Origin: Chelydra serpentina
Lineage: Eukaryota; Chordata; Testudines; Chelydridae
DNA: 64,000 nucleotides
NCBI GenBank assembly: GCA_037349315.1
Contig: JBAIAC010000007.1
Coordinates: 1,240,001-1,304,000, forward strand
Direction: 5' to 3'
Shown: piece after piece, positions 54,877-64,000 of the stretch
Layout of the letters: every line of letters starts with the position of its first letter
Numbering within the stretch: position 1 is the stretch's first letter
Translations under genes and position numbers: made by a program
Notes under the pieces: generated by a model
The model's database searches: none
Seen by the model: the letters and a program-made list of their open reading frames with translations, nothing else
What the model was told of the DNA's origin: nothing

Positions 54877-56096
54877 ACTCTTGATTGCGAATCTTTTCAT
54901 TAGAAGAAGTAGAGTCTGAATCAACAATGACACTGAAAATCCACTTTTCCTACAAACCATTTCAGGGCTAAGGGACTGATCCTCAGTTGGTGTACATGGG
55001 CAAAGCTCCAGGGACTCGGGGGACTGATAGACGTGAGCTGATCAGCTGCCCCTCCATTCACACTGGACAAACACTGGAGTGGGGCAGTGGAGCTGTAATG
55101 ACGGAGCAGAGACTCCTGGAACCACGCTGCCTAAATGCACGAAGCCTTAAATAAAAGCTTTTTTCAAAAATAGCTGCAAATATCCACCAGATTATATAAG
55201 GGCCTGATCCAAACCCCACTACGGTCAATAGAAACGTTCTCATTGACTCCAGAGAGATTTGGAAGAGGCCAGAAGAGTCCAACAACTCTGCCGCACGCAT
55301 TACTTTGGAACGAGAGCGTTGAAAGCCGATTTCAGAAGAACAATTTCAGAAGAACCTCAAGCATTTGACTCCTGCATAAATAAGGAGACGTCTCCAGAGG
55401 GCAGCCTCTGGGTGATTAAGAACATACAGTATTCATCAGCTTACAGATGAAATCTAGGATCGCATTAATTTTGCATGGAAGTAGATAGGTTACAAAGCTC
55501 TCCGGCAAGTCCCACAATTCTAGGATGCAAATCAAGCCTTGCTGAATTATGGAATATGCTGGGAGGAGGCTAATGGGATGTAATTGATTGGGTAAGTCAT
55601 GTTGGGGAGTTTGGCCGTGCTGGGCTGGAGGTTGGGAAAGAGTTCCGAGACGCTGCATACGATTCGGTGGTGATCTCTTTGATAACGCAAAGGGATTTTT
55701 TTTTCTTTACATGCTAAAGGGGGGCACCCACTAGAACCCTCTGTTGCTAATTACTGCCTGTCATGAAGCATTTTTGTCAGCCGCTGCAGCTCACTGCAAC
55801 CTTAAAATAGGCTATTTATTCCAAAAGCTTTTCTTCCCGGTAAGATGACATTAGCAGTAATTTACATTTTAATACAGCTCCTAGAAGACAATAGCATCTG
55901 CACTCATCTCTGCACAAGTGTCTTCTTTACTTTTCAGTATTCGACACTAGCTTACTGGATTTTGCAGCCTTCACTACCGAACCTTGGCCCCTCAAAGGTC
56001 CAAAGGGTGAGCTAGGCCAGAGCTACCATGCAGAAGGACTCCAGTTTAGGACACCCCGTGAGACTCCAAATCCTGCATGTCACCTGTGATCACTCT

Positions 56097-56372
56097 CAGG
56101 GCTTGTCTCCATGGTGCATTAGTCTGTACCAGAGGGGTGTAAATTTTAGTCTGCACTAGTGTATTATGCACTAACTGGCCCGTGTGCACTAAAAGTTCCC
56201 TAGTATGGGTTAACATAGTACTGTTTGAAACAAAACTACATTAATGCACATTAAGACACTTGTAGTGCATGTCAGCCGGGTCCACATAGGTCAGTTAGTG
56301 CGTGATACATTTATACAGACTAAAATTTATGTCCCTCTGATGTGGACTAAAGCACCATGTAGACAAACCCTC
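56097..56372. repeat. Long-palindrome hAT-like MITE
   Basis: The left arm CAGGGCTTGTCTCCATGGTGC and TGTAAATTTTAGTCTGCAC pairs with the right arm AGACTAAAATTTATG and GCACCATGTAGACAAACCC. The arms are imperfect over about 65 bp each. Confidence 0.72.
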
Positions 56373-56850
56373 AATCTCCTGAGCTGATTATTGCAAGGGT
56401 CAGGAAGGAATCACCCTATGCAGCATTAGCCAGCGGCATTATGCTTTTTCCACCAATGGACGCACCATGTACTGCCCATCGCCAAAGGCAGCCCTCAGCT
56501 TGAGGGACCAATGGTTTGATCTGGCATGGCAAATCTTATGTCCCTATTCAATCTGGATGAAAAATGGTAGCGGGGTGGGCTAAGGTTGGGTTGAAGATGT
56601 TTGATTTATGGCTGAAATTCAAATACTGAAAAATTGTGGTCAAACCCAGAAAAAAGTCAATGTGAAATTTCTGCTGTGGTGCCTCGTGCTCCTGTTCTCC
56701 TTTATAGACTGGGTTCCCTGGTCGGACTACATCTCCCATGATGCACCATGGTCTACCCTCTTGGAGGCAGACCCTGTGCATCACGGGAGTCCTTGGCTAC
56801 CGTGCATCATGGAAGATGTAAGCCGGTGTGGGAGCCCGACCCATAGAGAA

Positions 56851-57968
56851 GAATCATAGAATCTCAGGGTTGGAAGGGACCTCAGGAGGTCATCTAGTCC
56901 AACCCCCTGCTCAAAGCAGGACCAACCCCAACTAAATCATCCCAGCCAGGGCTTTGTCAAGCTGGGCCTTAAAAACCTCTAAGGATGGAGATTCCACCAC
57001 CTCCCTAGGCAACCCATTTCAGTGCTTCACCACCCTCCTAGTGAAATAGTTTTTCCTAATATCCAACCTAGACCTCCCCCACTGCAACTTGAGATGATGT
57101 CTCCTTGTTCTGTCATCTGCCACTACTGAGAGCAGCCGAGCTCCGTCCTCTTTGGAATCCCCCTTCAGGTAGTTGAAGGCTGCTATCAAATCCCGCCTCA
57201 ATCTTCTCTTCTGCTGCAGACTAAACAAGCCCAGTTCCCTCAGCCTCTCCTCGTAAGTCATGTGCCCCAGCTCCCTAATAATTTCCGTTGCCCTCTGCTG
57301 TACTCTTTCCAATTTGTCCACATTTTGGGGGGCCCAAAATTAGACACAATACTCCAGATGTGGCCTCACCAGCACTGAATAGAGTGGAATAATCACTGCC
57401 CTTGATCTGCTGGCAATGCTCCTACTAATGCAGCCCAATATGCCATTAGCCTTTTTGGCAACAAGGGCTCACTGCTGACTCATATCCAGCTTCTTGTCCA
57501 CTGTAATCCCCAGGTTCTTTTCTGCAGAACTGCCACTTAGCCAGTCGGTCCCCAGCCTGTAGCAGTCCATGGGATTCTTCCTTCCTACGTGCAGAACTTT
57601 GCACTTGTCCTTGCTGAACCTCATCAGATTTCTTTTGGCCCAATCCTCCAATTTGTCTAGGTCACTCTGGATCCTATCCCTACCCTTCAGCGTATCTACC
57701 ATTCTCCCCAGGTTAGTGTCATCCGCGAACTTGCTGCGAACCATCCCATCATCTAGATCATTAATGAAGATGTTGACCAAAACCAGCCCCAGGGCAGTCC
57801 CCTGGGGCACTCCGCTTGATACCGGCTGCCAACTAGACATCGAGTCGTTGATCACTACCTGTTGAGCCTGACAATCTAACCAGCTTTCTATCCACCTTAC
57901 AGTCCATTCACACAATCCATACTTTTTTAACTTGCTGGCAACAATACTGTGGGAGACCATATCAAAAG
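56851..57968 (-). mobile_element. CR1 LINE, reverse-transcriptase C-half and 3' end
   Basis: On the reverse strand this 1.1-kb copy encodes RT palm motifs SGVPQGTALGLVLVNIFINDL-type and FADDTNLG (the catalytic Y/FXDD box). It continues with the thumb LDKLEDWAKRNLMRFSKDK, then LSGSSAEKNLGITVDKKLDM. A second frame further 3' gives MDKLERVQQRATEIIRELGH and [15 protein letters not shown]. The 5' part of ORF2 (endonuclease, fingers) is missing and frames are broken, so it is a dead 5'-truncated copy. The 3' end is the standard CR1 tail. It appears inserted in older repeat sequence: ATCTCCCATGATGCACCATGG lies at one side and ATATCTCCCATAGTGCACTGC at the other. Confidence 0.92.
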
Positions 57969-58548
57969 AATGGGAACACGAGGTACCTAAACCATATCTC
58001 CCATAGTGCACTGCAGTGGCATTCCAAATCAAAGTATTTTGGTTTTCAGGCATTCAGTTTTGATAAAAAATTGACAGTTTCCACAGAAAGTGGACACCAC
58101 TTGTGAGAAAATTCTCTCTGTAAAAAATCCAATTTTTGGTTAAAAAACAATTTTGACATAACATTTTCGAGCCGTCTTAGACTCTGCATTAATAAGGTGA
58201 TGTTCTTGGTGCCCTGAGAGATGGGCTCCCTGCTCTTAATATCCCCTTCTCCTTTCACTGAACATTGTCCCACAGACTGAGTTAAGGAAGTTTCCATATC
58301 CCACCCTTCCAGCTGGAAGAACGTAGCATCAATGGCAAAGGTTGATTTGAAGCCACATGGTCCTACAGAAAAGAGGGAGGTGGGTCTGACAGTCAACCCT
58401 ACCTACTAGCTGGAGCAGAGCTACACCAAAATCTTGTGTCAAATCAAAATGGGGTTTGACGCAAGAGCAAAGACAACACACCGCCCCACTCTGTCTGCTG
58501 TTGGTAGTAACAGGGCCTGTGTCCTAGAGTGGAGAAGCTGAGCTCAGA

Positions 58549-58724
58549 CATAGAATATCAGGGTTGGAAGGGACCTTAGGAGGTCATCTAGTCCAACCCC
58601 CTGCTTAAAGCAGGACCAATCCCCAATTTTTGCCCCAGATCCCCAAATGGCCCCCTCAAGGATTGAACTCACAACCCTGGGTTTAGCAGGCCAATGCTCA
58701 AACCACTGAACTATCCCTCCCCCC
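58549..58724 (-). mobile_element. Cry-type SINE
   Basis: Full-length head and tail as at 6384. The A box reads ATAGTTCAG, one change from the other copies. Confidence 0.88.
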
Positions 58725-59154
58725 TTCACTGACATTATTATGGTCTGAGGATGCTCCCAAGAGCGGCCATTCTATAGTGCACTGTGATGACGGTAGTTTC
58801 GCTTAACCAATGAGATTATTTTCAAAATCCAATAGCCCAACTGGAACTTTTCACAAGAAACCCTATAAATCAAAAGCAATGGGCCCGTAGGGCAGCACAA
58901 GGCATTTTAGTAGCCAGCCCGACTGAAAGACTAAGGCCACTGAATTATTGACATTTGCCTTGTCTCTTGTTTAAAACTGCCATTCATTTCTGGCTGATAT
59001 AAACATCAAATTCCTAGTGCCCTCATTAACCATTAGAACAAAGAAGCAAGAGGTGTGGTAAATTCTCTATCCCCTGGACCAGTCTGGGATGTCTTTCTAC
59101 AAGGTGTGCTCTAGGTCCACACAAGTTGGGCCAGATGTGCTGGGTGAAGTTTTT

Positions 59155-59222
59155 GGCCTGTGTTATGAAGGAAGTCACAACAGATCATCAGAATGGTCCC
59201 TTCTGGTCTTAAAATCTATGAC
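59155..59222 (+). repeat. CR1-group 3' end fragment
   Basis: GATCATCAGAATGGTCCCTTC followed by TGGTCTTAAAATCTATGA matches the tail of the 8848-9572 subfamily. Confidence 0.75.
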
Positions 59223-59536
59223 TGAAACTAAAGAGCGGCTGTTTTCCCAAATGCAGACAGAGAAAAGGGTTATCAGTCGGGTGGGGGGAATGCACCTTTC
59301 GTGGTACAGAACTCATGGGAGCAGTGGTTAAAACGCAGGTGGAAAGAACAACTGGAAAGATTCTGACATTCAGGCCTAACTTACAATGCCTATGTATAAT
59401 TTATACAAAGTATTTCCAGTCGGACGTGTTTCAGTGGAGATCAGAGGGGGTTTGTAACTGGGATTGCAGTGGCATTAATGGTCATCACGATAATGGAGGT
59501 ACCATATGTAGGAAACTTGAATGATCTCATTTGAGA

Positions 59537-59589
59537 TGAGATTGAGATGACCTCTCAAGGTCCCTTCCAATCCTATGATTCTATGATTT
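59537..59589 (+). repeat. CR1 3' end fragment
   Basis: ATGACCTCTCAAGGTCCCTTC, then CAATCCTATGATTCTATGATT: the CR1 terminus only. Confidence 0.82.
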
Positions 59590-60343
59590 TCTTCAGAGGA
59601 TTTGTAAGGTGCAGTTCGGAGCCCAGATACCAGAGCAGAGTACACAAATAGAGAACAAACTAAAAAGCCCCAGAGAAGTTAGAGCTAATAAAACAATTTA
59701 GTAAGACCAGCAGAAAGCAAAGTGGTATTAGAAGGCTAGAGGCATAAAATCTCATTACTAAGGGACAACTCAGGGTAAAAATAAATTCTGATAGAAAGTC
59801 CATTTACATTTGACTTCTTTAACAGGTCCCCAAGCTCATGCATTTTGCAATGTCATCTCTTTCTTCTGCAGTCTTTGCTGCCTCTCAGGATCAATGAGCC
59901 AGCTCTCTGTTCTAAGAAGAATGAGTCAGATGGCTTCGTTTCGTGATCCCCAGGAGCCCCCAAGTTCAACTGCCTCTTGCTATTAATCCCAGTCCTTACT
60001 CTACGGTCTCTGCAAGATGGTCTCTTGCACTTGGCGTTAGTGCCTTCTCTCCATGCGCAGGCAGAATGCCAATATACTGTGTCCAAGACTCTTGAAACCG
60101 TTTACAATCCATCCTCCCTCAGGTAGCAGAAAAATGAACTGTGCAGCCTTTAACCCCTCTTCATAGCTTCTCCCTCTTCCTTGTCTACTCCTCAGTGCAC
60201 AGACACCTCCGCAAGGTGCTCAGATACCTCCCATGGGCACGAGCAAGGTATAAAAGACTGAGAGACAATATGGGGACTGGAGAGTTTTTGTCAAAGAAAG
60301 CACAGGAAGGTCTCAGGTTAGCTGCTGAAAGGGTAACACACTG

Positions 60344-60972
60344 AGGCCTGGTCTACACTACAGAGTTAGACGTAAGGCAGCTTACGTCAACCTAATGATG
60401 TCAGTATACACACGACACCCATGCTCCCGCCAGTGTAAGTGCCCTGCTACACCAACATAACAACTCCACCGCCACGAGAGGCGTAGGGCTTATGTCGGTG
60501 TAGTTAGGGCGATGCAGTGTCCGTGTAGACACTGCGGGTTATTACACTGGCTGTCGGTTGTCATTCTTCTCATTTTCATGCCTCCCTGCCGGAGCCGTGA
60601 AATTGACAAGAAAGCCGCTCACAGCTGGGGCTGTCACTCTGGGCTCCGAGCTCCCTGTTCCCCGCTGGGAGTCCGGCTGCACCTAAGCTCCGAGCTCACT
60701 GCTGAATGCCCAGCAGCTGCCTGGGCTCCCGGCAGGGAGCAGGGAGCAGAGAGCCTGGGGGGCAGCCAGGCTTCTGGCGGGGAGCTGCATGGAGCTGAGA
60801 GTCCAGGCGCTCAGCCCCCCCATGCTGCCCCTCTTCAGTGGGTGGAAGCACTGCTGGTGAGGATGTGCACCCCCGACAGAAAGGGCAGCGTGGACATGAA
60901 TGACCCCAGTAATTACCATGGTGACTGTAAGTGGACCCAACCTAGGTCAACTTAAATTTGTAGTGTAGCCCA
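60344..60972. repeat. Large hAT-like MITE (GGCCTGGTCTACACTAC end)
   Basis: The left end GGCCTGGTCTACACTACAG and right end AATTTGTAGTGTAGCCC are inverted. TTACGTCAACCTA near the left matches TAGGTCAACTTAAA near the right. The 630-bp interior is GC-rich (60600-60800) and holds an open stretch at 60512-60955 without known domain. Confidence 0.6.
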
Positions 60973-62857
60973 TTTTAATTGTGTTAAGAGGCTCATTTTA
61001 ATCGTGTGAGGCTCTTAGTGGTTACTTCAGTACTCCAAGGATTACTTCCACGAATTTTATTCACACACTGCCCCCACCCCCAATTCCCAAACTCTAACGT
61101 TTCGGCTTGGGTTTTCAAAGAACCTACAGGAGTTAGGTGCCTCATGGGAGTTAGGTACCTAATTGCCTTAAACTTTTTTTGAAAATCTCAGCTCTAATTT
61201 CTAAAGCCAGCTCCCCTGGATCCAGAAGCATTAGGTGAGTACAGGAGGTGAATGTATTAGCCTTTCGCCTCTGGAGATCTAGGGTCATACACTGGCTAAG
61301 GTCAGGAGTGGTACACGTTTTGTGACCACAGCATAGCCCTTAACACACATCTGTCCACGTAATCAATCTCTCCAGGGAATCTGACAATTGGGGTTCAGGG
61401 GTGAGGGCTCCAGCAGCTAGGTTAGTGTAGTTACAGATTAAAATGCATTGAGGGCAAAAGTCATCCCTATGCCAAAGGCCAGAATGGTCCACTTAAGCCT
61501 TATTATTGAGAGCGTAAGTGAGACCTAGGTAGGGCTATGCTTTGGGTTGCCTCCTACATGAATTTCACCCTTGGAGAACTGTGCAGAGAAGCCTGCATGT
61601 CACTCGGCCAAGCTACCGGGCTCTGGACCATATTGGTCTCTTGCTTTCTGACCGCATCGCATTCTGCAGCATCTCGAATTTAGAAATAAACCCAAAAGTG
61701 AGAATTAGGAAAATGCAGCTGGGCGGGGGGTTGATACAGCTAAGGGCGAAGGGGGATTCTTGGCTGGCGATTTAAAATGATGCCCACCACTGCTTCTCAC
61801 AAGGACGGCATTTTTTGTTTCTAAAAAAAAGTCTTTAACGTGGCGCACGAATACGGAGGGGTTTGCTCCGGAAGTTCTGATCTCCACTTTTGCATTTTGC
61901 CATATAAGGAAAAAGGAGGGGAGGGGGGGAAAGAAGAGTGAAAAATCGACCCATTTTAGGTAATTTTCTTACAAATATTTCCACCCAATGTGAGTTGGCT
62001 CTTTGGGCAACCGTGGCGATGTGCCGCTCTGTGAGTGAAATCGGTGTCAGATAAGGTAGGTCAGCTCGGAAGCCCAGTTAACACACATTCCGGGTCGCTG
62101 CGTGGGAACAGAAATATTGGCTACACGGACCAATCTGCGGCATCGCCCCAGCCTACGGAGCAAAGCTCTGCTCTCTCTCCTCTTCCTCGCTTCTAAACAG
62201 TGCACCACTGCAAGCGGGTGTGTCTAGGGGAAAGAGCCTTTCGGGAGCTGCTGAGGTGCGGCAGTGCAGACTGGGTGCCAGGTGCAGAACGCAAGTGCGG
62301 CCGTTCTGACCGAGCAATGTCCTATGCCCACTTAGTGCCGGTATAAGTGACCGCGGGGGAATGAGGAATCAGGTCCTAAGCTGCAGTTCCAAATACTGGC
62401 TAGCTTCCCTCTTGACAGATTCCAGTAACATTTCCGCCCTCTGTACGGCACTTCCAGTGCTCCACCGTCTCAATGCCAATGCTATTGGCTTTGTTCCTTT
62501 TCGCAGTCCATGCCAATCACAACGCTCCCTCGGGTTCAGTGGCAGCTGAGGCCCCGTCCCCTTTGGAATGACAACTACTCTGTAGTTTCATGCGCAACGC
62601 TGCTTACATGTCACATCCCCTTTCCAGGGCGGCTGAGTTCCTGTTTGACCCGGACAGCAGTGTCAGTCCAACAGCTATAGCCGAGGGCAGGCATCGGGTC
62701 CTTGGTGTTGGGGAAGAACTGTGCGGCTCTGCAGTGACTCAAGCAACAAGGGAGAAATCTTCCCAGCTGCAGGGAGGGCATGGACAAGAAGGGCTGAAGC
62801 ACGGAAGGCCTAACGGAGGAGATGAGGCTGCAAAAGGGCCACTCGGGGCAATTCATA
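60973..62857. other. Upstream intron sequence without recognised exon
   Basis: No TRIM9 exon, RNA gene or named repeat was found. A GATTTTCAAAG-type palindromic remnant is at about 61110-61190. Confidence 0.4.
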
Positions 62858-63336
62858 GCTTCATCGATTCCAAAACCACTGGGATCATCTAGTCTGCCCT
62901 CCTGTGTGTCACAGGCCATAGGACCTCCCCCAAATAACCCCCAGAGCAGATCTTTTAGAAAGACAACCCATCTTGATTTTCTATTGGTCAGTGATGGAGA
63001 ATCCACCACAACCCTTGGTAAATTGTTCCAGGATTAATTACTCACTGCTAAAAATGTAGGTCCTATTTCCAGTCTGAATTTGTCAACTTCCACCCATTTG
63101 CTCATGTTAGACTTTTCTCTGCTAGACTGAAGAGCCCATTATAAAATATTTGTTCCCCATGTAGGTCCATGCAGACTGTGATCAAATCACCCTTCAACCT
63201 TTTCTTTGTTACGGTACATAGATTGAGATTCTTGAGTCCATCACTATATGGGATGCTTTCTAATCCTTTAATCCTTCTCGTGTGGCTCTTCTCTGAACCC
63301 TCTTCAGTTTATCAACATCCTTCTTGTTGGGGGGCT
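62858..63336 (-). mobile_element. CR1/L3-group LINE 3' region
   Basis: In reverse complement the sequence shows a LINE tail: GGGATCATCTAGTCTGCCCTC, TGATGGAGAATCCACCAC, AAATTGTTCCAGGATTAATTA, and CTTCAGTTTATCAACATCC, which is the equivalent of the CR1 RV.ATK...L.KLE region. It is heavily diverged. Confidence 0.75.
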
Positions 63337-64000
63337 GAGCCTAGTCTGCCGCGGGCCGGGGGTGGGGTGTTAGCTGGGGGGTGGGGCGCAGGGCTGGTGC
63401 AAGGAAGTTTCACCTAGGGTGCGAAACTTCCTTGCACCGGCCCAGGGTAGCAGCCTGGCTCAACTGAAGAGGTGCCCCATGCATGCCCCATCTCTGGCCT
63501 CCAGGGGAAGGATGCTGCCAGACCCTCATGCAGTGTTTATTTACCCAGGCTTTATGCAAAGGGTAAGCATACCACCTTAACAATGCAAAAGCCCTACAAC
63601 ACGTGTATATGCAATTGCTGCACAGGACTCTGTCGCACAATTAATACAAGACCGTGTTATGTAACATGCTGTTCACGCCCAGATAATCTTCAAAGTACCT
63701 GTTCTGCTGCCTTTATTGCTTATTCCCTAGCATGTGAATTAAAGGGAACAGTCAAGTCGCTTAGTCTAAAAATGTGACCTACATTGAAACTGTTACCAAC
63801 CAGTGGGGAGATGGCTGCTGGATTTGAAAGATCAATTGCTTTGGAGAGTCCACGCCGCGCCCCCCCCCCCCCCGGCAGTAAGAAATTAAAACCAGCATTC
63901 AATCGTCACTGTCACTGGGGGACCCGGAATATGGCACGGGCACTTCTTGCTGGCTTCTTGAACCAGGTCGCATCGAGCAATCTTCCCTTTTTCCCAGGAG
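63337..64000. other. Window end; no gene recognised
   Basis: A short inverted repeat, GGAAGTTTCACCTAGGGTGC / GCGAAACTTCC, is at about 63403-63435 and may be part of a repeat. A C run occurs at 63858-63873. Confidence 0.4.

Noticed and set aside
58046..58396. 116-residue reverse-strand open frame next to a CR1
   Set aside because: No domain is recognised and it lies in probable repeat sequence flanking the CR1 insertion.
60512..60955. 147-residue forward open frame in GC-rich sequence
   Set aside because: It is inside a MITE and shows no domain or splice context.

Overview
The window is vertebrate nuclear DNA, almost certainly from a turtle. It carries four SINEs with a tRNA-like head and a CR1-type 3' end, which is the architecture of the cryptodiran (Cry/tortoise Pol III) SINE family. 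It also holds many CR1 LINE 3' ends, MIR-type SINEs and several hAT-like MITE families. No operon, CRISPR array, phage, plasmid or other prokaryotic system is present.

The one host gene I can support lies on the minus strand: the 3' half of TRIM9 or a very close TRIM9-type paralogue. TRIM9 is a neuronal RING E3 ubiquitin ligase of the C-I TRIM subfamily. Seven coding exons read 5'->3' on the minus strand: A 44731-44621, B 42973-42820, C 35954-35797, D 27728-27590, E 12662-12359, F 10478-10316 and G 5876-5814 (stop TAA at 5816-5814). Every junction has GT/AG sites and the phases match. Exons A-F total 1029 coding bases (343 codons) and exon G adds 20 codons plus the stop. A and B encode the COS-box region, C and D the fibronectin type III domain, and E, F and G the B30.2/SPRY domain and C-terminal tail. 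The RING, B-box and most coiled-coil exons were not found and should lie beyond base 64000 or in exons I could not recognise.

Region by region (plus coordinates): 1-4.5 kb is downstream of the gene, with old repeats and no gene seen. 4.5-5.8 kb is the likely 3' UTR, with a candidate AATAAA at 4477-4472. 5.9-44.6 kb is introns, dominated by repeats. These include CR1 pieces (8.8-10.1 kb, 30.3-31.3 kb), a short LTR retrotransposon with a 5-bp target duplication and only a gag nucleocapsid remnant (13.56-15.66 kb), inverted-repeat elements with 11-12 bp target duplications (23.0-25.4 kb), a 1.47-kb composite element with a 22-bp minisatellite and a G-rich array (32.35-33.81 kb), and hAT-like MITEs. 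44.7-64 kb is upstream, presumably a large 5' intron. It holds two long CR1 copies, one with reverse-transcriptase motifs, three MITEs with perfect or recognisable ends, and two of the SINEs.

Exon assignments rest on protein similarity recalled from the TRIM9 family together with splice-site and phase agreement seen in the sequence. Repeat family names are by recognition; target-site duplications and terminal repeats were read directly.
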